DNA from: an uncultured Collinsella sp.
GTDB taxonomy: Bacteria; Actinomycetota; Coriobacteriia; Coriobacteriales; Coriobacteriaceae
Assembly: GCA_900544115.1 (NCBI GenBank)
Contig: UQTW01000032.1
Location: forward strand, 1 to 27,156
Length of the DNA: 27,156 bases
Direction: 5' to 3'
How positions within the stretch are numbered: position 1 is the first letter of the stretch; every line of letters starts with the position of its first letter. This document shows, one piece after another, positions 8,109 to 16,324 of this stretch. Made by a program: the position numbers and the translations under genes. The notes under the pieces were generated by a model that saw only the letters and a list, made by a program, of their open reading frames with translations, made no database searches and was not told the DNA's origin.

Positions 8109-8171
8109 GGTGCAAACTAACCTGACCCCATCGCACCAAGTTGGTGCAAAGGGGTCAGGTTACTTTGCACC
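8109..8171. repeat. 63-bp nested palindrome (REP-like)
   Basis: Three inverted pairs are nested: GGTGCAAA/TTTGCACC outside, TAACCTGACCCC/GGGGTCAGGTTA in the middle, and GCACCAA/TTGGTGC inside. It sits between two gldA paralogues, just after a terminator and 31 bp before the next start. The CCTGACCCC core resembles CCTGTCC in the palindrome at 761-797. This layout is typical of extragenic palindromes mobilised by REP-associated transposases; none is encoded in this window. Confidence 0.7.
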
Positions 8172-8202
8172 AATCGTTGTTTGATGAAGGGCGGATTCTC
8201 GT

Positions 8203-9270
8203 ATGGCGCTTCCTATGGTTTACGGCGGTCCCGGCCGGTATGTTCAGGGGCCGGGCGAACTTTCGCGTCAGGGCAGGTATTTGTCATGGTTGGGCTGCGC
8301 TGCCTATGTCTTGTTTGACCAGGGCACCGAGGATCGGCTGTGCAGGCAAATCGTCGATGGATTTCTGGATGAAGATCTAAGCGAGCCGTTCTTTAAGATT
8401 TACAACGGTCCGTGTACGGAAGATGCCGTTGTCGAAATGGCCAAGGAAGCCCAGGCCGAGTATTGCGACATGGTGGTGGGCATTGGCGGCGGCAAGATGC
8501 TCGATATCGCAAAGGCCGTTGCGTTTTATGCTGAGCTGCCGTTGTGTGTATGCCCCACGGCGGCTTCGATGGACGGTCCGTGCAGCGCGATTTCGGTGCT
8601 GTATCACGAGGATGGGTCGTTCGATCGCTATCTGATGCTCGAGAAGAATCCGGACCTGGTCGTGGTCGATACCAACGTGGTCGCGGCGGCCCCGCTGCGC
8701 ATGACGGTCGCCGGTATGGGCGACGCGCTGGCAACGTACTTTGAGGCGCGTTCGTGCGCCGCGGCGCACGGCGCGAACGAGCACGGTGGCGCGCCGGGGC
8801 ACTTGGCACTGGTTGCGGCTCGTGCCTGCTACGACACACTTATGGAGTGCGGTGTCGCTGCCAAGCGCGATCTCAAAAAGGGGCGTACGTCGCCAGCGGT
8901 TGAACGCCTGATCGAGTGCAATATTTTGCTCTCGGGTGTCGGCTTTGAGAGTGGCGGCTTGGCGTTGGCGCATGCCATCGCCAACGGGCTGACGATTCTG
9001 CCCGAGTGCAAGGCCATGCATGGTGAGGCCGTGGCATTTGGTCTGGTGGTGCAGCTGCGCCTGGAGCGTGCACCCGAGCTTGATCAGGTGCTCGAGTTTT
9101 GCCAGCGCGTCGGTCTGCCGACGACGCTCGAGGAGCTGGGCCTTGGCGAGATTTCCGATGCCGATCTGCAGGGTGTTGCAAATGCGGTCTTTAGAAACGA
9201 GCGCAATATGGCTAACGAGCAGGCCAAGGCGACCAAACAACAGCTCCTGCAGCTCATGTGCGAGGCATAG
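8203..9270 (+). CDS. GldA-like dehydrogenase, divergent paralogue
   Basis: This 355-residue paralogue of the gene just upstream shares the same block order. The NAD loop GIGGGKMLDIAKA is at 93-105, and the metal ligands D174, H257 and H273 are kept, so it is probably a metal-dependent dehydrogenase. It differs where substrate choice is set: STDAP of GldA is SMDGP here (122-126), and the histidine after the metal ligand in AHAIHNG is alanine (AHAIANG). A short alanine- and histidine-rich insertion lies near 185-200. The start ATG has only a weak AAGGG upstream. Substrate unknown; annotation as a second glycerol dehydrogenase would be an over-call. It probably arose by tandem duplication. Confidence 0.85.
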   Translation: MALPMVYGGPGRYVQGPGELSRQGRYLSWLGCAAYVLFDQGTEDRLCRQIVDGFLDEDLSEPFFKIYNGPCTEDAVVEMAKEAQAEYCDMVVGIGGGKMLDIAKAVAFYAELPLCVCPTAASMDGPCSAISVLYHEDGSFDRYLMLEKNPDLVVVDTNVVAAAPLRMTVAGMGDALATYFEARSCAAAHGANEHGGAPGHLALVAARACYDTLMECGVAAKRDLKKGRTSPAVERLIECNILLSGVGFESGGLALAHAIANGLTILPECKAMHGEAVAFGLVVQLRLERAPELDQVLEFCQRVGLPTTLEELGLGEISDADLQGVANAVFRNERNMANEQAKATKQQLLQLMCEA

Positions 9271-9421
9271 TTTGGCGCTTGATTGACCTTGTGCAATCGA
9301 GACGGCGATAGGCCATGGGCTATTTGCCTCAAAGGTGCTCCGCGTGTAATTTGCCCGAGGCGTGGGCCGATAGCGTATCATTATCTTTTGCTTGTTTGCA
9401 CTGCTCAGGGAGGGGCCGCGC

Positions 9422-10675
9422 ATGGCGCAGGAACACGATCTGTTTGATGACATTATCGAAATCAGCAAGGGTTTCGACTTTCTCAAAAACCCGCTTGGCG
9501 GTGTGACCGACGCACTCGATCCGTCGGCGCCGCAGTGGAATCCTGCCGACTACAAGGAGCGTCCGCGCGGCAACACCATTCCGTGCCTGACCTGCAAAAA
9601 CGAAAAGAGCGGCTGCACCGCGTGCATGGACGTGTGCCCGGTCAACGCTATCGAGGTCGAGGAAGACGCCATTGAGATCCTCGACTCCTGTCGTAAGTGC
9701 GGCCTGTGCGCTGCCGCCTGTCCGACTGAGGCGATTATTTCGCCGCGTCTGGCGCCCAAAAACCTTTACGACGACATTGTCTCGGCGGCTACGAGCCACG
9801 AGACCGCCTACGTTACCTGCACGCGTGCCCTTAAGCGCATGCCGCGCGAGAACGAGGTTGTTGTCGCCTGCGTGGGCGATATTACGGCCGAGACCTGGTT
9901 CTCGGTACTGGCGGACTATCCCAACGTGAGCGTGTACCTGCCACTGGGCGTGTGCGATAAGTGCCGCAACACCGGCGGTGAGGACATCCTGGGCGAGGCG
10001 ATTGCGAAGGCCGAGGAGTGGGCCGGCACGGGCATGGGTCTGGAGGTCGATCCCAAGAGCCTCAAATGTCATAAGCGCCGCGAGTACGAGCGCAAGGAGT
10101 ACATGGAAAAGATCGCCCGCACCACGGGCCTTACCGTGACAAAGCTCAATCCGGCAACGGCGGCACTGGCCTCGGTGACGCAGAAGCTCAAAGCCCATCG
10201 CCATCAGATTACCCAGTTGGAGCGTACGCTCAACACCATGTGCGGCACCACGACGACCAAGCGTCGCCGTTCGCTCACGCACGGGCGGCAGCTGGTGCTC
10301 TCGACGCTGCAAAACCACCCCGAGCTTGCCCAGAACATGCAGGTGAGCACGCCGGAGTGCGATTTTGACAAGTGCACGTCGTGTGGCGAGTGCGTCAACG
10401 TATGCCCCACGTTTGCCTGCGATCTGGTGGGAAGCGGCCGCTTTGCACTGGAATCCACGTATTGCCTGGGTTGCGGAGCCTGCGTCAAGGTGTGCCCCGA
10501 GCATGCGCTCAAGTTAGTTAAGCATGACGCGTCCAATCTGGTCGTCGTCGATCCCGAAGCCGAGGAAAAGGCCGCCCAGAAGGCGAAGGCTCACGAAGAA
10601 GCTGAGAAGGTCAAGGCCGAGGCAAAGGCCAAGCTTGACAAGATGCTCGACCAGGTGGAAAAGCTCGCGGACTAG
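9422..10675 (+). CDS. 4Fe-4S polyferredoxin-type protein with four cluster motifs
   Basis: This 417-residue cytoplasmic protein has two pairs of ferredoxin motifs around a central domain. The N-terminal pair is C55/C58/C65/C68/C72 and C90-x2-C93-x2-C96-x3-C100-P. The C-terminal pair is C318-x2-C321-x2-C324-x3-C328-P and C348-x2-C351-x2-C354-x3-C358-P. The middle (about 125-215) carries VVVACVGDIT and LPLGVCDKCRNTGG, with extra cysteines. The last 40 residues are a charged, alanine/lysine/glutamate-rich coiled tail. I do not know a named family; an electron carrier or a subunit of a redox complex is likely. ATG 9422 is preceded by GGAGGGG; an earlier in-frame ATG at 9392 lacks one. The neighbouring dehydrogenases suggest a role in fermentation, but the 151-bp gap means no operon is shown. 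Confidence 0.8.
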   Translation: MAQEHDLFDDIIEISKGFDFLKNPLGGVTDALDPSAPQWNPADYKERPRGNTIPCLTCKNEKSGCTACMDVCPVNAIEVEEDAIEILDSCRKCGLCAAACPTEAIISPRLAPKNLYDDIVSAATSHETAYVTCTRALKRMPRENEVVVACVGDITAETWFSVLADYPNVSVYLPLGVCDKCRNTGGEDILGEAIAKAEEWAGTGMGLEVDPKSLKCHKRREYERKEYMEKIARTTGLTVTKLNPATAALASVTQKLKAHRHQITQLERTLNTMCGTTTTKRRRSLTHGRQLVLSTLQNHPELAQNMQVSTPECDFDKCTSCGECVNVCPTFACDLVGSGRFALESTYCLGCGACVKVCPEHALKLVKHDASNLVVVDPEAEEKAAQKAKAHEEAEKVKAEAKAKLDKMLDQVEKLAD

Positions 10676-10745
10676 TCAGCGACCTCTATCTCTGCTTCAT
10701 TCGTGCCGCCGTGGCGTCCGGGTTCGCCCAGATGCTGCGGCGGCG

Positions 10746-10751
10746 CTATAC
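10746..10751 (+). promoter_or_regulatory. Possible -10 element for ychF
   Basis: TATACT lies 38 bases before the GTG start of ychF. The matching -35 is poor (TTCGCC at about 18 bp), so this is a weak call. Confidence 0.35.
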
Positions 10752-10789
10752 TTATGCAGTTTGAAGTACCTGTATCAAAAGGAGCTGTC

Positions 10790-11866
<1,077 letters not shown>

Positions 11867-11877
11867 GGACGACGCGC

Positions 11878-12261
11878 ATGTTTAAATATGGCAAAAAAGC
11901 CGGCTACATGGGCATCGCGCTGCTGGTGCTCGCGGTGCTTCCGCTGGTGGTCGCAGCGTTTGTTATCCCCAACATTGGTTCCGAGGTAGCAACGAAGTTT
12001 AACGCAGCCGGCGAGGTGACGCGCTGGGGCAAGAGCTACGAGCTGCTGGCACTGCCGGTGCTCAACCTGCTGCTGAGCGTGGCGACGTACTTTACGGCGG
12101 GACGCCAGGCCAAGAACAATGAGGACTCCGCCGCCATGGCGCGCATCGTGTGCGAGCGCTATCTGCGCAACGGTTGCATCACGGGTGTGTTCCTCAACGT
12201 TATCAACGTTTACTTTATGTACTCGGCGATTACCGGAACGGGCTTTGGCTTTGGTTTCTAG
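11878..12261 (+). CDS. DUF1648-type small membrane protein
   Basis: This 127-residue protein has three hydrophobic segments (about 11-32, 52-72 and 98-118). The block between the first two, with FNAAGEVTRWGKS, matches the DUF1648/SdpI N-terminal pattern of a conserved P, a short extracellular loop with FN..G....WG, then a second helix. It lies 11 bp after ychF with a short AAGGA, so the two probably share a transcript. Relatives include the SdpI immunity protein, but the short length and lack of a toxin nearby do not support an immunity role. Confidence 0.75.
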   Translation: MFKYGKKAGYMGIALLVLAVLPLVVAAFVIPNIGSEVATKFNAAGEVTRWGKSYELLALPVLNLLLSVATYFTAGRQAKNNEDSAAMARIVCERYLRNGCITGVFLNVINVYFMYSAITGTGFGFGF

Positions 12262-12270
12262 CCTGTCCTT

Positions 12271-12660
12271 TTAGGCAACGAGCCTGCACGCATATTCAAT
12301 GGCTGCTGCGAGGCCGCCGCTCGATCGTGGCTTAAAGACCATATCGGCGGCGGCCTCGTTTTCGTATCCGGCGCCGCGAAGGGTGAGCGCGGTACCGGCT
12401 TCCAGGAGAAGGGGCAGACCGCGTTGGCTGGTTGCGATTACGGCAGCCTGATTGAGCGAGCAGCTGTGCGCTTGGCATTGGATGGCAAGTTCACCTTGCG
12501 CCGGGCAAGGGACCAGAACGGCGGCGACGCGACTTGATAGCAATGCAAATGCTGTGCGCTCATCGGGCGAAAGGCATTCAGCTTCAACAACGACGAGCTT
12601 GGGCGGTGCGCTGTTTGTGCGAAGCGTAGTTCGGTGCATGCGGACCGAAGAACCCGACAT
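12271..12660 (-). CDS. Hypothetical protein, divergent partner of an XRE regulator
   Basis: The chosen ATG (12660) is preceded by AGGAG at 7 bases and gives 129 residues; an earlier in-frame ATG at 12684 would lie inside the operator palindrome. The product is soluble-looking, with alternating hydrophobic strands and alanine-rich helices (LVVVEAE, RVAAVLVPCP, AAVIATSQRGLPLLLEAG). That suggests a small Rossmann-like alpha/beta fold, perhaps distantly like DprA/LOG-type domains, but I do not recognise a family. It is transcribed away from the XRE gene across a perfect palindrome and converges on the DUF1648 gene with a 9-bp gap. Confidence 0.6.
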   Translation of the reverse strand: MSGSSVRMHRTTLRTNSAPPKLVVVEAECLSPDERTAFALLSSRVAAVLVPCPAQGELAIQCQAHSCSLNQAAVIATSQRGLPLLLEAGTALTLRGAGYENEAAADMVFKPRSSGGLAAAIEYACRLVA

Positions 12661-12682
12661 AGAAAACTCCTGTGTATTCGGC

Positions 12683-12708
12683 AAAACGTAAACTATAGTT
12701 TACGTTTT
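12683..12708. promoter_or_regulatory. Perfect 26-bp palindromic operator
   Basis: The half-site AAAACGTAAACTA is followed directly by its exact reverse complement, ending in TTTACGTTTT. It lies in the 76-bp space between two divergent starts, 22 bp from one ATG and 28 bp from the other. The likely ligand is the XRE protein encoded next to it, which would control both genes. Confidence 0.75.
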
Positions 12709-12736
12709 TGTTCAGCTCCATTTCAAACTTGGCTGC

Positions 12737-12955
12737 ATGGACGAACGTGCGAAACAGATTCTTGGCAAGCGAGTCGAGCAGACGCGCAAGGACCTTGGTA
12801 TCTCCAAGGTCGATTTTTGTGTGGCAGCAGGAATCAGCCGTCCCTATCTCGACAGAATCGAAGATGGGACGGCAAATTTCACGCTCAAGGTTCTATTTAA
12901 GATCGCGCCCGCACTCGGCATGACGGTGTCAGAGCTTCTCGAGGGGATCGAATAG
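12737..12955 (+). CDS. XRE-family helix-turn-helix regulator
   Basis: This 72-residue protein is nearly all one XRE/Cro-type domain: RVEQTRKDLGISKVDFCVAA forms the first helices, GISRPYLDRIEDGTANFTLK the recognition helix and loop, then LFKIAPALGMTVSELLEG. Small solo XRE proteins of this size usually repress their own promoter, as controller proteins of restriction systems and toxin-antitoxin regulators do. A perfect 26-bp palindrome sits 28 bp upstream of the ATG. I see no clear Shine-Dalgarno, so translation may start close to the transcript end. No restriction or toxin gene is adjacent. Confidence 0.88.
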   Translation: MDERAKQILGKRVEQTRKDLGISKVDFCVAAGISRPYLDRIEDGTANFTLKVLFKIAPALGMTVSELLEGIE

Positions 12956-12977
12956 GGGATACCCGTCGATAACTGTA

Positions 12978-13991
12978 TTACGCCATCGGGACGCGGTCGT
13001 GGTTGACTTGGCTGTAGAACAGGCGCTGAATCTCGGCCGCATCACGTGACTGGCCGAGTGCCCACATGGTTTTGGCCACGAGCGTCTCGGTTGTCATATC
13101 GTCGCCGCGCAGAATGCCCGGATGATCGGCGTAAGCACGGCCGACCTCATAAACGCCCAGATCGAGGCCCTCTTCGGGGACCTGCGTAGTCATAACGACG
13201 GTGCGGCCCGAATCGACCCAGCGGAAAATTGCCTCTTGGAACGACTCGCCCGACTCACCAAACTCGGGGATACCGCCAATGCCAAAGGTCTCCAGAATCA
13301 CGGCGTCGTAGCTATCGGCAAGGGCGTCGAGGATGCCCGGGTTTACGCCGGGCGTAAGCTTGAGTACAAATACGCGCGGGTCGATGCTGTCGTAGAAACG
13401 AACCGGGTTCTCGTTCTGGTGAGTGCCATGGAGTCCGTTGCGAACGATGCGGTCGTTGCGGATATAGGCAATGGGCGGATAGTTGACGCTAATGAACGCG
13501 TTAAAGCTCATGGTACGCTGCTTGCGGGCGCGCGTGCCGGCAATGGCGACGCCGCCAAACACAATCGAGACATCGTGCGAGTGCTCGTCGAGCGCATAGA
13601 GCAGGCTCTGGTACAGGTTGAGCTTGGCGTCGGTAAAGGGATTGCCCATGGGCTTTTGCGAGCCGGTGAGCACGATGGGCTTGGGGCTGTCCTGAATCAG
13701 GTAGGAAAGCGCTGCCGCGGTGTAGCTCATGGTGTCGGTGCCGTGCAGAATCACGAAGCCGTCGTGGTCGGCATAACCCTCGACGATGACGTCGCGGATA
13801 CGCATCCAGTCACTGGGGCGCATATTGGTGCTGTCGATGTTCATGGGCTGCACGACGTCGAGCTCGCAGAGGCCCGAGATTTCGGGGACGCTCTGGGCGA
13901 GCTCCTCACCGGTCAGGGCGGGGGAGAGGCCGTTGCCGTCCTCGGTCGATGCGATGGTGCCGCCCGTGGCGATGAGAAGGATGCGCTTCAT
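12978..13991 (-). CDS. ansA: L-asparaginase, type I (cytoplasmic)
   Basis: This 337-residue enzyme hydrolyses L-asparagine to aspartate and ammonia. The nucleophile block LLIATGGTIAS puts the catalytic threonine at T12, and the second motif ILHGTDTMSYTAAALSY carries the T-D pair (HGTDT at 83-87), with the lysine in LTGSQKP (K113). It has no signal peptide, which fits the cytoplasmic type. The start (13991) has AGGAAT at about 8 bases; a longer frame adds 24 residues without family similarity. It is divergent from guaA with 267 bp between. Its 3' end faces the XRE gene, 22 bp away, with no clear terminator. Confidence 0.93.
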   Translation of the reverse strand: MKRILLIATGGTIASTEDGNGLSPALTGEELAQSVPEISGLCELDVVQPMNIDSTNMRPSDWMRIRDVIVEGYADHDGFVILHGTDTMSYTAAALSYLIQDSPKPIVLTGSQKPMGNPFTDAKLNLYQSLLYALDEHSHDVSIVFGGVAIAGTRARKQRTMSFNAFISVNYPPIAYIRNDRIVRNGLHGTHQNENPVRFYDSIDPRVFVLKLTPGVNPGILDALADSYDAVILETFGIGGIPEFGESGESFQEAIFRWVDSGRTVVMTTQVPEEGLDLGVYEVGRAYADHPGILRGDDMTTETLVAKTMWALGQSRDAAEIQRLFYSQVNHDRVPMA

Positions 13992-14258
13992 GCTGGTATT
14001 CCTATCGTATTTGCCGCCGCAGAGGCGGAGTCGTTCGGCAGTATTGTGGCACAGGGCGTCCAATGTTCAAACGTATTACATCATCTGTAGCGTTTGGTAA
14101 CACTTCAATCGCCGTCAAATAGGGCTCCGGTCGTGCGTTTGCCGTGCGCTGATGGCTGCGAGGGACGAGAAACCCCATATAACGTGTACACTATGAAAGT
14201 TATTTTCGTTCATTCACGCGGGTGGGCACCGGCTCCCCGCCAACAAGAGGGGGAAACC
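13992..14258. other. Divergent promoter region ansA/guaA
   Basis: There is no gene here. A frame in phase with guaA runs upstream through it, but has no family sequence. Close to the guaA start, GCGGG (14219-14223) can pair with CCCGC (14237-14241). I looked for a purine-type aptamer before guaA and found none. No promoter can be placed with confidence. Confidence 0.4.
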
Positions 14259-15857
14259 ATGGATCAAAAGGCTTCCGCAAAGGTCCTCGTACTCGACTTT
14301 GGTGCGCAGTACGGTCAGCTCATTGCCCGTCGCGTCCGCGACCTCAACGTGTATTCCGAGATCGTTCCCTGCGACATCTCGGCCGATGAGATTCGCGAGA
14401 TGAACGCCTCTGCGCTCATCCTTTCTGGCGGCCCGGCCTCCGTGTATGCTGAGGACGCTCCATCCATCGATCCTGCCATCTTTGACCTGGGCCTTCCCGT
14501 CCTGGGCTTTTGCTACGGCCATCAGATCACGGCCGTGACGCTCGGCGGCAAGGTCGGCCACTCCGAGGTGGGCGAGTACGGCCGCGCCACCATCACGCGC
14601 ACGGCTGGCGCCAAGCTCTTTAACTCCACGCCCATGGAGCAGACCGTGTGGATGAGCCACCGCGACGCCGTGTCCGAGGTGCCCGAGGGCTTTACCGTTA
14701 CCGCCAGCACCGACGTGTGCCCGGTTGCCGCCATGGAGTGCGTCGAGCGCAAGATTTTCACCACGCAGTTCCACCCCGAGGTCAAGCACTCCGAGTACGG
14801 TCAGCAGCTGCTGAGCAACTTCCTGTTTGAGATCTGCGGCCTGGAGCCCAACTGGAGCATGGACAACCTGGTCGAGACCATGACGGCCGAGTTCCGCGAG
14901 AAGGTCGGCGACGACCGCGTGATTCTGGCCCTGTCCGGTGGCGTCGACTCCTCCGTCGTGGCTGCGCTGGGCGCTCGCGCCGTGGGCAAGCAGATGACCT
15001 GCGTGTTCATCAACCACGGTCTGCTGCGCAAGGGCGAGCCCGAGCAGGTGGAGGAGGTCTTCACCAAACAGTTTGACGTCGACTTTATCCACGTCCACGC
15101 CGAGGACCGTTATGCCGAGCTTCTGGCCGGCGTGACCGAGCCCGAGGAGAAGCGCCGCATCATCGGTACGCAGTTCTGGAAAGAGTTCTTCGCCGTGGCG
15201 CAGCAGCTCGAGACCGATGGCAAGCCGGTCAAGTACCTGGCTCAGGGCACCATCTACCCCGACATCATCGAGTCCGGCGCTCGCAAGACGGGCGGCAAGA
15301 CGGCTACCATCAAGAGCCACCACAACCTGATTCCGTTCCCCGAGGGCGTGCACTTCGACCTTATTGAGCCGCTCGACCACTTCTTTAAGGACGAGGTCCG
15401 CGCACTTGGTCTGGCGCTGGGCCTGCCGGGCCATATCGTGTTCCGCCAGCCTTTCCCGGGCCCGGGTCTTGCCATCCGCATCATTGGTGCGGTCGACAAG
15501 GAGAAGCTCGAGATCCTCAAGAACGCCGACGCCATCGTGCGCGAGGAGCTCGATGCCTACAACCAGCGACTGTTTGAACAGACCGGCGAGCGCAACTCCG
15601 AGCACAGCTGCTGGCAGTACTTTGCGGTCCTGCCCGACATTAAGTCCGTCGGCGTTATGGGCGACGAGCGCACCTATCAGCGCCCGATCATCCTGCGCGC
15701 CGTCGAGTCCAGTGATGCCATGACCGCCGACTGGGCCAAGCTGCCCTACGACGTTCTGGCCCGCATCTCCGGTCGTATCGTGGCCGAGGTCCCCGGCGCC
15801 AACCGCGTGTGCTACGACATCACGTCCAAGCCGCCTGCGACGATCGAGTGGGAATAG
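14259..15857 (+). CDS. guaA: GMP synthase (glutamine-hydrolysing)
   Basis: This 532-residue enzyme converts XMP, ATP and glutamine to GMP, the last step of guanine nucleotide synthesis. An N-terminal class I amidotransferase has C85 (LGFCYGHQI) and H172/E174 (TTQFHPEVKHSEYG). The ATP-pyrophosphatase domain has the loop SGGVDSS (226-232), followed by the dimerisation domain ending KPPATIEWE. ATG 14259 follows AGAGGGGGA and begins at MDQKASAKVLVLDFGAQYGQ, where the family begins; upstream extension of the frame is not conserved. The extreme 3' end, ATCGAGTGGGAATAG, is repeated downstream in the accessory region, marking this gene as the integration site of the island. Confidence 0.98.
   Translation: MDQKASAKVLVLDFGAQYGQLIARRVRDLNVYSEIVPCDISADEIREMNASALILSGGPASVYAEDAPSIDPAIFDLGLPVLGFCYGHQITAVTLGGKVGHSEVGEYGRATITRTAGAKLFNSTPMEQTVWMSHRDAVSEVPEGFTVTASTDVCPVAAMECVERKIFTTQFHPEVKHSEYGQQLLSNFLFEICGLEPNWSMDNLVETMTAEFREKVGDDRVILALSGGVDSSVVAALGARAVGKQMTCVFINHGLLRKGEPEQVEEVFTKQFDVDFIHVHAEDRYAELLAGVTEPEEKRRIIGTQFWKEFFAVAQQLETDGKPVKYLAQGTIYPDIIESGARKTGGKTATIKSHHNLIPFPEGVHFDLIEPLDHFFKDEVRALGLALGLPGHIVFRQPFPGPGLAIRIIGAVDKEKLEILKNADAIVREELDAYNQRLFEQTGERNSEHSCWQYFAVLPDIKSVGVMGDERTYQRPIILRAVESSDAMTADWAKLPYDVLARISGRIVAEVPGANRVCYDITSKPPATIEWE
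15843..15857 (+). other. Attachment core at the 3' end of guaA (attB-like)
   Basis: ATCGAGTGGGAATAG encodes I-E-W-E-stop. Near-identical 15-mers occur at 16300, 20003 and 22564, and a 10-base core at 25914. The end of guaA is an established integration hotspot for genomic islands in many bacteria; use here is inferred from the repeats. Confidence 0.7.
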
Positions 15858-15892
15858 TTAAAATATGTGCAATTTACGTGCATGAAAACCTA

Positions 15893-15932
15893 GATAGCAC
15901 CCATGGCGCACTGCATCATGGGTGCTATCTTT
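15893..15932 (+). terminator. Terminator of guaA
   Basis: GATAGCACCCATG pairs with CATGGGTGCTATC (13 bp, 11-base loop), followed by TTTGTATA. Confidence 0.85.
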
Positions 15933-16068
15933 GTATATGGGAGCGGGTCACGGCATATTCCAGTCGCCACGTGACGGATATCCGCCACACCATGACGGAT
16001 TCCAGGAACATACCGCCTGCCGCGCGTGCAATCGCCGTATTGCGCACACACGAGGCAAGGAGGTCCGC

Positions 16069-16290
16069 ATGGAGACAGTTAACGTCACCGTACGCATGGA
16101 GAGGCAGACGAGGGACGACGCTGCGAAGCTCTTCTCGAAGCTCGGCATCAGCACCACCCAGGCGATCAACATGTTCCTCAAGCAGGCCGTGAGGGAGCAG
16201 AGGACACCCTTCGAGGTCTGGATTCGCGGCAATTTTGAGACTGGATGCAAGTGGGACAAACTGAGGCAAACTGGAACGAACTGGAGATAG
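16069..16290 (+). CDS. Orphan RelB/DinJ-family antitoxin with altered C-terminus
   Basis: This 73-residue protein starts at an ATG 5 bases after AAGGAGG. Residues 1-50 are a RelB/DinJ ribbon-helix-helix domain (METVNVTVRMERQTRDDAAK, then LGISTTQAINMFLKQAVREQ, then TPFEV). The remaining 23 residues, from WIRGNF on, are encoded by the direct repeat at 16220-16314 and so are probably not native. No RelE/YafQ toxin follows. I infer a toxin-antitoxin pair cut by integration or recombination at the repeat, leaving an antitoxin that may still bind DNA but has lost its toxin-binding tail. Confidence 0.8.
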   Translation: METVNVTVRMERQTRDDAAKLFSKLGISTTQAINMFLKQAVREQRTPFEVWIRGNFETGCKWDKLRQTGTNWR

Positions 16291-16314
16291 TTTCTAACTA
16301 TTGAGTGGGATTAG
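16220..16314 (+). repeat. Direct repeat A: attachment-site-like, with guaA core
   Basis: 95 bp, about 84 of them matching repeat B at 19913 once one 10-base gap is allowed. Three 10-bp units (AAACTGAGGC, AAACTGGAAC, GAACTGGAGA) precede an ATAGTT/AACTAT inverted pair and the core ATTGAGTGGGATTAG, which differs from the guaA end at two positions. It encodes the aberrant tail of the RelB gene and ends 10 bp before the KAP start codon. Confidence 0.75.
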
Positions 16315-16324
16315 AGTAAGTAAC

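Noticed and set aside
14094..14258. Purine-type riboswitch before guaA
   Set aside because: I found neither the conserved loop blocks nor a terminator/antiterminator pair.
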